The notes beneath the pieces are model-generated. The model was not told the origin of the DNA. It searched no databases and saw only the letters and a program-made list of their open reading frames with translations. The translations under genes were made by a program, and so were the position numbers. Source: Candidatus Omnitrophota bacterium (GTDB lineage Bacteria; Omnitrophota; Omnitrophia; Omnitrophales; Aquincolibacteriaceae). Taken from it: a stretch of 54,553 nucleotides of DNA. The stretch is from contig JACKFM010000008.1 of the NCBI GenBank assembly GCA_020632475.1, positions 1-54,553 of the forward strand, read 5' to 3'. Shown here one piece after another: positions 27,501-33,905 of this stretch; within the stretch, counting starts at the first letter, position 1; each line of letters begins with the position of its first letter.

Positions 27501-28342
27501 GTTTCAGGCAGGAAATGACGGGTAATTTTCAAAAATGTTTTCTGTTCATTTTCCAGTGCATTGCGGTCAATCTTATCTTCAAAGGCCTGTAGGGTAAAGA
27601 CGCGCAGGAGTTGCGGCCATTCGGTTTGAAACCACGGGTTGTTCAAATTGAGATTCAGATTTTTTTCAGCCAGAGTTTTCAGTGAATTGAGCCATTCATT
27701 CAGAGGAATGAATCCTTGTTCGTAATCATCCAAACGTTTTAAAAAATGCCGCAGGTCCTTATTCATGTAGGGACTGGTCAATCGTTCGATCTGTAAGTTC
27801 ATCTCATCCAGAAAATTCTGTGTTTTCTCTTTCTGAGTTAAGACGTTGACAAAGGCCTGACCATTCGCCGCATAGGTGTCAGGCTCCTCAATTCCGTAGG
27901 CTTCAACCTCCTGCTCTTTTGCCAAAAATAATTCGGGCCCACTCAGGACCGATTTTTTTGCGAGTTCTTCGGCAATCTGCAGATTCAGATCCGCACGCCC
28001 GGGAACAAAATCCAAAAGTTCCGGATGAAGTCGGTCTGCATCCCCTTCAAGAAGTAAGAGATTGATCTGATATTTATCTTTAAGATGATGAAGAATGGCT
28101 TGAATTTTTTTCTGGACTTCATAATTTCCGTGGGCTTCCTGGATTTGGATGATGACAGGGCCCGCCCCGGCACTGAGGGTATCAACCGTACCCAGTTCAG
28201 CAGGAATATCCAGGTGAAAGGAAGTCTCGACGCTGACTTCTACTGCCGGAGCAGCCATGCCGGAGGGAATTCCGTATAAGGGGCTGAAAATCATCGCGAC
28301 CACGGCGATCATTGCGGTGATTTTGTTTTGAATACGACTCAT
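20675..28342 (-). CDS. giant exported modular protein, 2555 residues (ChaN-like / barrel enzyme / membrane / metallo-beta-lactamase)
   Basis: The N-terminal signal peptide (residues 1-31, ending SGMAAPA) implies export. Visible modules in order are: a ChaN/TraB-like domain (about 45-530, with ITGGFHT near 500); an ELRS junction near 636 directly before a Tat-like SRRHLLQ (Arg647-Arg648) and a large secreted enzyme-like domain (to about 1105); two tandem copies of a 95-residue module; an RLRSEIR junction and three membrane helices (about 1335-1450); an unknown helical part; a TEMRSEIR junction; a metallo-beta-lactamase domain with HMHEDH at 2033-2038; a RTELR junction; and a C-terminal domain (about 2265-2555) resembling that of the 6777-residue protein. 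AGGAAG precedes the ATG. Overall function is unknown; I see no frameshift. Confidence 0.85.
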   Translation of the reverse strand: MSRIQNKITAMIAVVAMIFSPLYGIPSGMAAPAVEVSVETSFHLDIPAELGTVDTLSAGAGPVIIQIQEAHGNYEVQKKIQAILHHLKDKYQINLLLLEGDADRLHPELLDFVPGRADLNLQIAEELAKKSVLSGPELFLAKEQEVEAYGIEEPDTYAANGQAFVNVLTQKEKTQNFLDEMNLQIERLTSPYMNKDLRHFLKRLDDYEQGFIPLNEWLNSLKTLAEKNLNLNLNNPWFQTEWPQLLRVFTLQAFEDKIDRNALENEQKTFLKITRHFLPETVYAQVQELLSAPLSQNHLADPGTRNLFEQMISCFPPDFAFERYPNVNLFIGHLILQSEIDGVKLMKELSLLTDEISDKLSHDEKEKEIVLALKKYKVLKRLFRLELMPDDYETAFMPEMRPSAMTLKFSHLNDDARVRNAGFVHLDDIDKLYDQALEFYRGVKERDQSMLKNIESMLKDSEDARAVVITGGFHTAPFRKFFKDQNYNYALITPKMTQIDKSQPEYVRSTIDHFMPPQSTVSATRRLNDTGINYLAMLARLAFDAGPSVLAVANVISQIVPAAGLDAAQVLNHTYAGQLDAPLQTWMDLSSGHSRLSVGFASAGEFGSINTTTGKLKGYDRAAFQSHVVEPEVGRPELRSGEAKFSRRHLLQAAAAAAALLIPDIDLGAEEYVNFNLPQTNRNLDRPILKQAHTDIQAGMYRMRVRDGLPINQINSTEVPERGGWVRAGDFRYLWSSQIAMAAHHGKYPVGRSGNEASAPKSVTAVIKKSLEKYADLVNRYGVDGILPEVLVYDNTGNLRQEPRDVPGTGRGMVYASYDDGLTKTELLRLREIYKGGIIPGLQDPSIVKLADDILKQTSYEKFIDGVNLHMTFLKKDNGEIVRLPGTIDNKNTEALLFLPLMAMGHLGENGLEIWRNMYFDWERRTVGGQTLEIPVADGGGSAWTQLYLLPFDFENLTPSLWRGKLNYIRGYSALAKQRGDKILLSTAGTGRIVDAYNQFGDKNPAIMVTAGPFHGLILEAGQRNAETMIQLGLAPGSRGYESGWGPVDAVDPATGKAFSGNAKRIYMNLGIQVEALALPTNIAIEKAMPWYKVMLGELQREDKEAALAFEAIQKPTAQRAAQLAEQVPLTNAGYRIVAGTGDVDAVKVFIRRLLSRVDEGNLSGLALFYTAEVEGVERPEKGRGKQTIWRLVEELDGFDWAEVRPEILKIFKPAREAEKTSSTGKPQTPQSARALAETAPLTETGYKDVSKTGDVEAVKVFIKRIAVITDEGELSGLAPFYTLPVTGVSNPEPGKSMQTLRRLKEELQTKPWARLRSEIRADNQTPPAGIKKYIPQFSLATLMVLMGGAATLLAVYRFLDEHAKTWSEFKLIAMNLTIAVIGVNAALFGLSWLIDTFIRTKRPVEDSPKGILRRHWLHFVLTGTVLGGVLIYYSARVTKIGLQIKQSLEVRASSHLQNEFTQAVDYLRNQNALDKVSLMDVQYTGYEIGESLFSSFVADETQVKDDRVIIRFDYTAFSRAAQSNPAQGWVPEPIFDELDQYILAPRSFNIENPQDRAAFIYLGLLRVMEIRYTSHIYPGSIEGAEIHDPLVDLFPTPQALLEYLASPQSSDVQLTMEDLQKIRFHAFRMILYKNLLMFEHIEDDPELLFPETREAWLLVFKEIKSGGEIIGWSHRNNGKRRLSSFSFRNLLTPEDKATHQIIDGLIADTENGRLDPTTPEGVKEIQRRLRDYLTETMNIPPRRTEMRSEIRPAQSFHYPAGDVNVTITNPNQNQVATSAGVISVGMTMLNRNLAAGSEDEFPSIFVTPAGDQWTGADGSNLVQFYFAAAANWHFHKRKTKIVVKSQAEKDRIYRYLQLGNPYELPRVKDYEYPNEIYQRFRREAIAIADRGVIDGTLQMITPEENMVEFIVLDNQTHSAQIGDVTITYHDDAQNYSVEDAALTEPVTTTLQAANLKAYDVQIDKVEPLTEKPGFGLTFLGTSGGMDIKGLTSNQVVWAGGKATLIDAGAPTVALLEQLQIQPADMANIVLTHMHEDHVAGALQFFEWMKQAGQEVNLVMEAGIAEFFIEQAELILNKKLEAEYPNVHLKRTKFYAKIRLGDPADPLQLTLIPAFHGTPTPSMRFDYHQETISVSSDTTMAPIRLDAFSTPGMPGIKDEVKADLLRLTDYQEGDIVFSRDRADEIQNALFAPNEWGNKPKLVVFEVGFGNPQTVDALNNHTYAGDLTIYPEADQQVIVTNHAAGLPADQQFLFRHATPLNTIPIRTELRLALTDAVQIADSLSQGPVGRVAVQYGNRLVSPLVADEYGFPVFQSVVQQLTINLRPEDNQGQNQTLAPWLSAFIETNLPALNKIRHSLQTLEGAQAILHNPLHRDGVSADDQSIVSDITPQSIIPVLMLIAEQSQLDYTVTLKSEEDARAFQAELEKIQSESHLGFNALALLGKNFHLKVAGNARSYVSLVNQPLSDEQIPVASVYGQDAIGERLNARQGLARVRIRKTGNGVPAILMTAALLGKLTENYLQRYDDESLASEFGVSMSQLIKELSILQKKLFESAA
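21640..22465 (-). other. metallo-beta-lactamase-fold module
   Basis: The zinc motif H-x-H-x-D-H is intact as His2033, His2035, Asp2037 and His2038 in LTHMHEDHVAGAL. It is preceded by LTFLGTSGG and followed by AFHGTPTPSMRF and VSSDT, the order seen in tRNase Z/Elac-like and related hydrolases. The domain is likely a working two-zinc hydrolase outside the cytoplasm. The substrate cannot be told. Confidence 0.75.
23985..24345 (-). other. three-helix membrane segment in the 2555-residue protein
   Basis: Three hydrophobic stretches (LATLMVLMGGAATLLAVY, LTIAVIGVNAALFGLSWLI, FVLTGTVLGGVLIYYSA) follow the RLRSEIR junction. An odd number of helices would change the side of the membrane on which the metallo-beta-lactamase and C-terminal domain lie, unless the Tat-like segment also spans it. 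Confidence 0.7.
24385..25000 (-). repeat. tandem duplication of a ~95-residue module
   Basis: Two copies share PLT-G-Y, TGDV-AVKVFI-R, DEG-LSGLA-FYT and G---QT--RL-EEL in the same order and spacing. The first copy ends in AEVRPEI and the second in ARLRSEIR, so even the ELR-like end is repeated. Function unknown; the module size suggests a small globular domain. Confidence 0.8.
25020..26420 (-). other. secreted enzyme-like domain with its own Tat-like signal
   Basis: SRRHLLQ followed by an alanine-rich hydrophobic run looks like a Tat signal, here at residue 647. The following 430 residues contain motifs of an alpha-barrel carbohydrate-active enzyme type (GGWVRAGDFRYLWSSQIAMA, ADGGGSAWTQLYLLPFDFE, YESGWGPVDAVDPATGKAF). 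It may be a glucoamylase-like fold, but I cannot assign a family with confidence. Confidence 0.45.
26800..28255 (-). other. N-terminal ChaN/TraB-like 'bookend' domain of the 2555-residue protein
   Basis: Starting just after the signal peptide it reads VIIQIQEAHGNYEVQKKIQ, LLLLEGDADRLHPELLDF, EAYGIEEPDTY and VVITGGFHTAPF. The same landmarks in the same order open the 6777-residue protein. The pattern (early H, EG, late GGFHT) is that of the ChaN/TraB/Tiki group, some of which bind haem or cut peptides. Activity is not predictable. Confidence 0.7.
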
Positions 28343-28386
28343 CTTCCTGAGGAGCTCCTATTAAAAAGATTAGAAAAGATTTAAAA

Positions 28387-28415
28387 AATGTACCATATAA
28401 AACTCAAAAAATCAA
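28387..28415 (-). promoter_or_regulatory. candidate promoter of the 2555-residue gene
   Basis: On the minus strand TTGATT (28415-28410) and TACATT (28392-28387) are 17 bp apart, about 45 bp before the start codon, in an A/T-rich stretch. Each box matches the sigma-70 consensus in four of six positions. Confidence 0.45.
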
Positions 28416-28488
28416 ATTTTGGCATTCTTCTATCTCATTGGTAATAAATATCTTATAGAAAATAAGATGAGAATTGGGCGGTACACCC

Positions 28489-28515
28489 TAAAAAAAGGGT
28501 CAAAGACATTTGACC
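28489..28515 (-). terminator. terminator of the aminotransferase gene, overlapping its stop codon
   Basis: Arms GGTCAAA and TTTGACC around a 4-nt loop are followed on the minus strand by CTTTTTTT. The aminotransferase TGA lies in the second arm. T runs on both sides make it possibly bidirectional. Confidence 0.65.
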
Positions 28516-29564
28516 TTTTTCATGGCGAGTTCAATGCGGCTGAGACCTTCTTCTATGAGTTTGGTGTCCAGGGCGTAGCTCAACCGGATATGGTCAGGAG
28601 CTCCGAACCACTCCCCCAGATAGGTAATCACTTTATAGTCCTGATAAAGTACAGTCAAAAATTCACGCGGATTCTTACATTTGGGCAAAATGTAAAAGGC
28701 CCCTTCAGGGCGCCACAGTTCAAATCCCAAACGGCAGAATCCGTCATAGATCAAATCTCTGCGTTCACGCCAGATTTTCTGCTGCTCTACAATATATTCT
28801 TTCGGGACGTTCATGGCTTTAAGCGCCATATCCTGACCGACCAAATTCGTGTTCATGGAGGTATGCGTTTTAATTTCAATGGCCTGGTCAGCAATCCGCT
28901 GATCCGCGCTCCAAAGATAGCCCACACGAACCCCGCACATGGCATAAGTTTTGGAAAAAGAATTGACCGTAATCACATGATCGCCATGAATATGATAGTT
29001 TTCACGTTCATAGATCAGGTCTTTGTAAACTTCATCGGAAATCACATAGATGCCAAGTTCAGCCGTGATTTTTTCAATCTCTTTGAGCGTTGAGATATTT
29101 TCAATGCGTCCCGTGGGGTTTGAGGGAGAATTAATCAAAACGGCTTTGCAGTCTTTGACTTTTTCGCGGAAATCATCAATATTGATCCGGCCTTCCACTA
29201 AATCGGTATAGACAGGCTCCATACCGGCCATGGTGACAATCGGAGGATAGGAGTAGTAATAAGGACGCGGCAAAAGGACCTTCCCCCTGCCCAACACACG
29301 AAAAATCAGATCAAGCGCTTCGGAAGCACCGTTAGTGATCACAAAATTATCAGCCGTTGAACCCGGATATTCTTTAGAAAGGGCCTCTCTTAACGGCAGT
29401 TCGCCCTGGATCAGTCCATAGCGAAGATCCGCACGGATATTGACCCCCTCAATGGCTTCCTTAGGCGGCGGGAGATCAGGCTGTCCCGAACCAAAACTGA
29501 TCACCCCGTTGCCCTGGCGTCCGATGAATACGGCCGGACTGCTTAAATCAAGTACTTTTGTCAT
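28500..29564 (-). CDS. pyridoxal-phosphate aminotransferase, class I/II
   Basis: This 354-residue protein belongs to the aspartate-aminotransferase fold family. Landmarks are FGSGQPDLPPP at the N-terminus, INSPSNPTG, SDEVYKDL, and the PLP lysine Lys205 in NSFSKTYAMCGVRVGYL. The C-terminal arginine that binds the substrate carboxylate is in HIRLSYA. Substrate specificity cannot be told; aspartate- or aromatic-type are both possible. It stands alone between a hairpin at 29595-29636 and its own terminator, with GGAG before the ATG. The link with the neighbouring giant genes is positional only. Confidence 0.93.
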   Translation of the reverse strand: MTKVLDLSSPAVFIGRQGNGVISFGSGQPDLPPPKEAIEGVNIRADLRYGLIQGELPLREALSKEYPGSTADNFVITNGASEALDLIFRVLGRGKVLLPRPYYYSYPPIVTMAGMEPVYTDLVEGRINIDDFREKVKDCKAVLINSPSNPTGRIENISTLKEIEKITAELGIYVISDEVYKDLIYERENYHIHGDHVITVNSFSKTYAMCGVRVGYLWSADQRIADQAIEIKTHTSMNTNLVGQDMALKAMNVPKEYIVEQQKIWRERRDLIYDGFCRLGFELWRPEGAFYILPKCKNPREFLTVLYQDYKVITYLGEWFGAPDHIRLSYALDTKLIEEGLSRIELAMKKVKCL

Positions 29565-29589
29565 ATTTGCTCCAAATATCCAAGTAGAT

Positions 29590-29636
29590 AAAGAAAGGTA
29601 CCCTGCGCCAAAAAGTTAAAAGGCGCCTGGCACCTT
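29590..29636 (-). terminator. terminator after the response regulator
   Basis: An imperfect 15-bp stem (ends AAGGT/ACCTT, inner GCGCC/GGCGC) with a 12-nt A/T loop is followed on the minus strand by TTTCTTTAT. It lies 40-80 bp after the response regulator stop. Confidence 0.5.
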
Positions 29637-29674
29637 GAAAGATTATCGGCATCTCAAAACTGATCTAAACTAAA

Positions 29675-30049
29675 TCACTTCAGCCAACGTTGGATTTTTT
29701 GCGAAAGCTCATCGGCGGTATATGGTTTCAACAGGATATCCTCAGCCTTCAGTTCGCTGGGTAATTCCTCGAACGAAATGCTGGAATCGGCAGTCGAATA
29801 AATCACTGGAATATTTTGTGTCTCTGCGCTGCTGTGAAGTTTTTTAAATACTTCAAAACCGTCCATTTTAGGCATCCGGATATCCAGTAAAATCAGATCC
29901 GGTTTTTCTTCCACGGCACGTTGAACAGCTTCCTGCCCATCCTGAGCTGTAATCACGTCATGTCCAGCCAGCTTCAGAATTAAGACGGTTAATTTCAAAA
30001 CAGCAGCTTCATCATCGACAATTAATATGCGTTTCGACATGGATTTCAC
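29675..30049 (-). CDS. single-domain response regulator (CheY-like)
   Basis: The 124 residues form one receiver domain and nothing else. The phospho-acceptor is Asp56 in ILLDIRMPKMDGF, with the acidic pair in VDDEAAV near the N-terminus, the Thr of YSTAD and the Lys of LLKPY. There is no output domain, so it must act through a partner. Its start overlaps the end of the hybrid kinase gene by four bases (ATGA), making it the obvious cognate receiver. Confidence 0.94.
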   Translation of the reverse strand: MKSMSKRILIVDDEAAVLKLTVLILKLAGHDVITAQDGQEAVQRAVEEKPDLILLDIRMPKMDGFEVFKKLHSSAETQNIPVIYSTADSSISFEELPSELKAEDILLKPYTADELSQKIQRWLK

Positions 30050-32907
30050 CGGTCACTTTTGATATCACTCATCAGCGGCAGTTCAAAACGAAACAGACTG
30101 CCCTGGCCAAAAACCGAAGTCATTTCGATCTTTCCCCGATGAGCCTCGATAATCTTTTTGGATATGGCTAATCCCAAGCCGGTTCCCCGGAAGGGCGCCT
30201 GTATCTTTCCGGTTTCCAGTTGGCTGAAATTTTTAAACAGCCGTCCACGATCTTTTTCTTCAATACCAATCCCCGTATCTTCCACCTCAATGCGAACGGC
30301 ATTTTCTTGCCGCATCAAAATCGACCTCACAGTCACTTTACCTTCAGGTGTGAATTTTACGGCATTATCAAGCAGGTTACTGATTACTTGAAAGATTCTA
30401 TCACGGTCCGCAACGATACTGGGAATTTCGTCGTTTAAGACTTCTTCGATCCTCAAATCCTTGGGGGCGGCCACGGTTCGAATTTGTTTGGCGGCTTCCC
30501 TTATGAGTTCATTTAAGGAAAGCTCTTGAAATTGATATTGCGCAATTCCGGTTTCAATTTTTTGATAGTCCAAAAGGCTGCTCACCAGGCGAAGCATCCG
30601 TTCAAGGTTTTGCATGGATGTTTCCAGGAGATCCTTTTGGGTTGCATTGACAGGACCCACTTGAGACCCCAGAAGAATACGTGTTCCTTCCCTCAGAATA
30701 TGCAACGGGGTTTTCAATTCATGAGAAACCGTGGACAGCATTTCATTTTTGATTTCCAGAGCCTGCTGATACTGGACCTCTGTGACATCCTTCAGAAAAA
30801 CGTAAAAGCCGCATTTTTGATCGAGATCTCCGGTTCGCACGAGAACCATCCGCATCTTAAAAAAAAGACCGTTTTTTCGCCGCCCGCGCATTTCCGCTTC
30901 GGCCAGACCGCTCCTGAGCATTTCTTCACGGGTCTGCTGCGCTTTTTCCAGGTCGGTATCGCTTACACTTAACAACCATGATTCGGCCATGATCTCGTCA
31001 GGCTGATAACCCAAAATTTTGGCATAAGCACGATTGGCATAGGTACATTTTCCCTCCGAATTAAAGCGCGCCGAGGCATCAAGGACATGCGCCATCGCTT
31101 GATCCATTTCAGCCCTCATCGTAACGGCTTGACGCCGCAACCGGACAATATTCAGCATGGAACGAATGCGGGTAATCAACTCTTCCGGATGAAAAGGCTT
31201 AAAAAGGTATTCATCCGCTCCGGCTTTCCAGCCTTTCATTAAGGCATCACGATGTGTCAGGGCCGTCAGAAGAACAACCGGGATCTGGGCCGTTAAAGGA
31301 TTTTGTTTTAACTCGGAGCAGAGCGTAAACCCGTCTTTTTCAGGCATCATCACATCCGAGAGAATCAGATCCGGCATTTTCTCCTCTGCCAGTTTGAAAG
31401 CCTCTGCTCCGTTTGCCGCATGAATAACCCGGCAAATCGGACGAATCAGGGTTGAAATGTACTGGGCGAGCTCGTCATTATCTTCAGCAATAAGTACCTG
31501 CGGCAAAGCTTCATTAAAGAGTTTTTCTGTTTTAGGGCGTGAGCGCGCCTGAGTCTGTGCAAAAATGGGAAGGGCGTGTTTTGCTTCACGAATGGGTGTT
31601 TTGGGCGTCTGAACCGTATTCGGACTATCTTTTACAGAAGGCGCATAAAGATTAACTTCAAAGGAAGTGCCCTTCCCCTGATTGTTTTCGACTGAAATAT
31701 CTCCCCCCAGCAATCGGGCAAATTCCCTGGACATCACTAATCCCAAACCCGTTCCTTCATAGCGGCGAACGGAAGAACCTTCCAGTTGTCTGAATTTTTG
31801 AAAAAGGTTTTTGATCTCGGGCTCGGGGATACCGATACCGGTATCACTCACCCGCAAATAAAGACGATCCTTTTCATAGCGCAGGCCGACCTCGATACGC
31901 CCTCCTTCAGGGGTGAATTTGACGGCATTACTTAATAAATTAAATAAAATCCGTTCATATAAATAGTGGTCTAACAGATACGACGACGACTCTGAAATTG
32001 ATGCCAAAAAACGGCATTCCAGTTTTTTCCTTTCACAGATACTTTGAAAATCATGAACGATGGAATTAGTCAGGAGAACCGCATCGACCGCTTCGCGTTT
32101 GACTTCAGTCATCTTTGATTCCAGCTTTGAAAAATCAAGCAAACCGGTCACCATTTGGAGCAGCCGGATTGTATTATGATGCATTGTCTCCAGGAGACGG
32201 CTGAAATCCTCGCTTATCCCCCCGTATTTACCGGATGTAAGCGCCTCAAGCGGACTTAGGATGAGGGTCAGAGGCGTACGAAGTTCATGCGAAACATTGG
32301 CAAAGAATTCGCTTTTTAATTTTTCGGTTTCTATGATTTTTTGTTTCTGAAGATATTCGGTATGATGCTGACGGGAAACAATAAGTGTAATAAGAAGGAC
32401 CATCACCAAAACCGAGGTAAGAAAGAAATAGTTTGAAAAAACCAGAGCCAGGTGTTCCGGAATATCCGTGGTAAGCACTGACAAAAAATATAATCCAAAA
32501 AGAAAAAGACCGGTCCCCAGATTATGCCGAAAGGAATAACTGTTTACCACAAACATGGCGCAAAGCACAATATACAAGCCCTGATAATAATTACTTGCCG
32601 CTCCTCCGGTGATATAGACCATCCAGCAAATAGCCGCTGCAGAAAACAGCATCCCCATATCGGCCAGCCAGGCATAATAGGGTCTCAGAGCGGGCAGCAT
32701 GCACAAAAACGCAATGACGAGCAGCACAATCGAAATGATTACACGGGTTTGAAATAACGGGATAAAAAGCTCTGCCGGACTGGCGGGAAGATCCAGCATC
32801 AGCGAACCCAACAAAAATAATATAGCCCCCGCTATCGCGGTAACTCTAAGCCGTCCAAGAACAATTTCTGCAACCGTATTACGGTATTCGTGATTAAGTT
32901 TTGCCAT
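30046..32907 (-). CDS. hybrid sensor histidine kinase with two kinase cores
   Basis: The 953 residues hold about six N-terminal membrane helices (20-190) with no large outside loop, then a kinase core (FFANVSHELRTPL, His near 208, and an ATPase domain with GTGLGLVMSREF), a receiver (VLIAEDNDELAQ, SDVMMPEKDG; about 470-590), a PAS domain (YANRAYAKILGYQPDEI; about 620-725) and a second full kinase core (LSTVSHELKTPL, His near 731; GTGLGLAISKKI). The order membrane-kinase-receiver-PAS-kinase is uncommon. It is cotranscribed with the small receiver gene. The signal is unknown. Its gene lies between the two giant genes, which may be targets. Confidence 0.93.
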   Translation of the reverse strand: MAKLNHEYRNTVAEIVLGRLRVTAIAGAILFLLGSLMLDLPASPAELFIPLFQTRVIISIVLLVIAFLCMLPALRPYYAWLADMGMLFSAAAICWMVYITGGAASNYYQGLYIVLCAMFVVNSYSFRHNLGTGLFLFGLYFLSVLTTDIPEHLALVFSNYFFLTSVLVMVLLITLIVSRQHHTEYLQKQKIIETEKLKSEFFANVSHELRTPLTLILSPLEALTSGKYGGISEDFSRLLETMHHNTIRLLQMVTGLLDFSKLESKMTEVKREAVDAVLLTNSIVHDFQSICERKKLECRFLASISESSSYLLDHYLYERILFNLLSNAVKFTPEGGRIEVGLRYEKDRLYLRVSDTGIGIPEPEIKNLFQKFRQLEGSSVRRYEGTGLGLVMSREFARLLGGDISVENNQGKGTSFEVNLYAPSVKDSPNTVQTPKTPIREAKHALPIFAQTQARSRPKTEKLFNEALPQVLIAEDNDELAQYISTLIRPICRVIHAANGAEAFKLAEEKMPDLILSDVMMPEKDGFTLCSELKQNPLTAQIPVVLLTALTHRDALMKGWKAGADEYLFKPFHPEELITRIRSMLNIVRLRRQAVTMRAEMDQAMAHVLDASARFNSEGKCTYANRAYAKILGYQPDEIMAESWLLSVSDTDLEKAQQTREEMLRSGLAEAEMRGRRKNGLFFKMRMVLVRTGDLDQKCGFYVFLKDVTEVQYQQALEIKNEMLSTVSHELKTPLHILREGTRILLGSQVGPVNATQKDLLETSMQNLERMLRLVSSLLDYQKIETGIAQYQFQELSLNELIREAAKQIRTVAAPKDLRIEEVLNDEIPSIVADRDRIFQVISNLLDNAVKFTPEGKVTVRSILMRQENAVRIEVEDTGIGIEEKDRGRLFKNFSQLETGKIQAPFRGTGLGLAISKKIIEAHRGKIEMTSVFGQGSLFRFELPLMSDIKSDR

Positions 32908-33044
32908 GGCATTTGTGTCATCCTACCCTTCCGGCGCAACTCCTGAAATATGAGTTAAGCCGCAGGGTTATATAATTATTAGAATATACAGTTTCATTGA
33001 TGTCAAAGAAGTTTTTGGGCTTTAAGATTTTTGAGTTAGGCGAA

Positions 33045-33905
33045 TTAGGCCGAGGCGGAAACTATGCGGAGATTAGAGACCAGAGCCTGAAAGCCGGCAA
33101 AGCTTTCATTACTTTGCTGAACGTAGACATTCGAACCGGCCTGGATGAGGCCGCTGTCACTCACCCCTTCCAGGAGCAGCAAAGCCGCTTGAGTGAGCGG
33201 TGTACCGTAAAAATTCGCGGAATCTTTTTTGAGTTTCTCACCCTGCAGCAAACGATCAGCCTGAATTTGGATGTTTTGGGCCGGTTGAGGAATTGCGGTT
33301 TGATCCTGATTTAACTCACCCGGCCAGTCAATCCAGGCAGTCGCCGCACTTTTGGGAATAAAATGGCTGATTAAGCGGTTAGAAACGGTAAATACCGGTA
33401 TGCGGGCATAGAGCTGATTACGTCTACGGGCATCCGCAGGATAGATTTTATACAGAAAATCCATCAACTTTTCCTGAAGAGCTTCGGCGTCCTGCTCCGT
33501 ATCGGCAATCAAAACAGTGTAATGCGCACGTGCGGCATTGGCTTCAATCAGCGCCCGCGCGGATTCAAAAATCTGCTGCCGGGCTTCCGAATTGTTCAAA
33601 ATTGAATGTTTAATGTGAACAAATGGTGCAATGATTTTTCTATTCTGCTGCAGCAAGGCGATCTTTTGCCTGACCGAATCGAGATTCTGTTCTGCAATAC
33701 CTGAGTTGCTGTTACGGGCTTCGACCATACGTCTCAGGGCCAGACGGTAATCCGTCGTGGTATCCGCATCCCATCGAAGATCGGCCATACCCAAGGCAAA
33801 CCATACGGCAGCCTGGTATTCCGTTCTCTCCTCTGCTGCAGGTAAATCGATGGACTGGAACACGGGTAACCGCACGGCTGAGTCTGAAGAAAGTATCCTC
33901 AGTTC
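33045..33905 (-). other. C-terminal 'bookend' domain of the 6777-residue protein
   Basis: It begins right after the junction KTELRILSS. Order and spacing of short matches with the end of the 2555-residue protein indicate common descent. Mixed alpha/beta, no catalytic motif recognised. Absence of cysteine-rich or autotransporter features argues against a type V secretion barrel. Confidence 0.6.

Noticed and set aside
28419..29093. 224-codon open frame on the plus strand
   Set aside because: It lies antisense to the aminotransferase, whose PLP motif and full length are unmistakable, and its translation has no recognisable motif.
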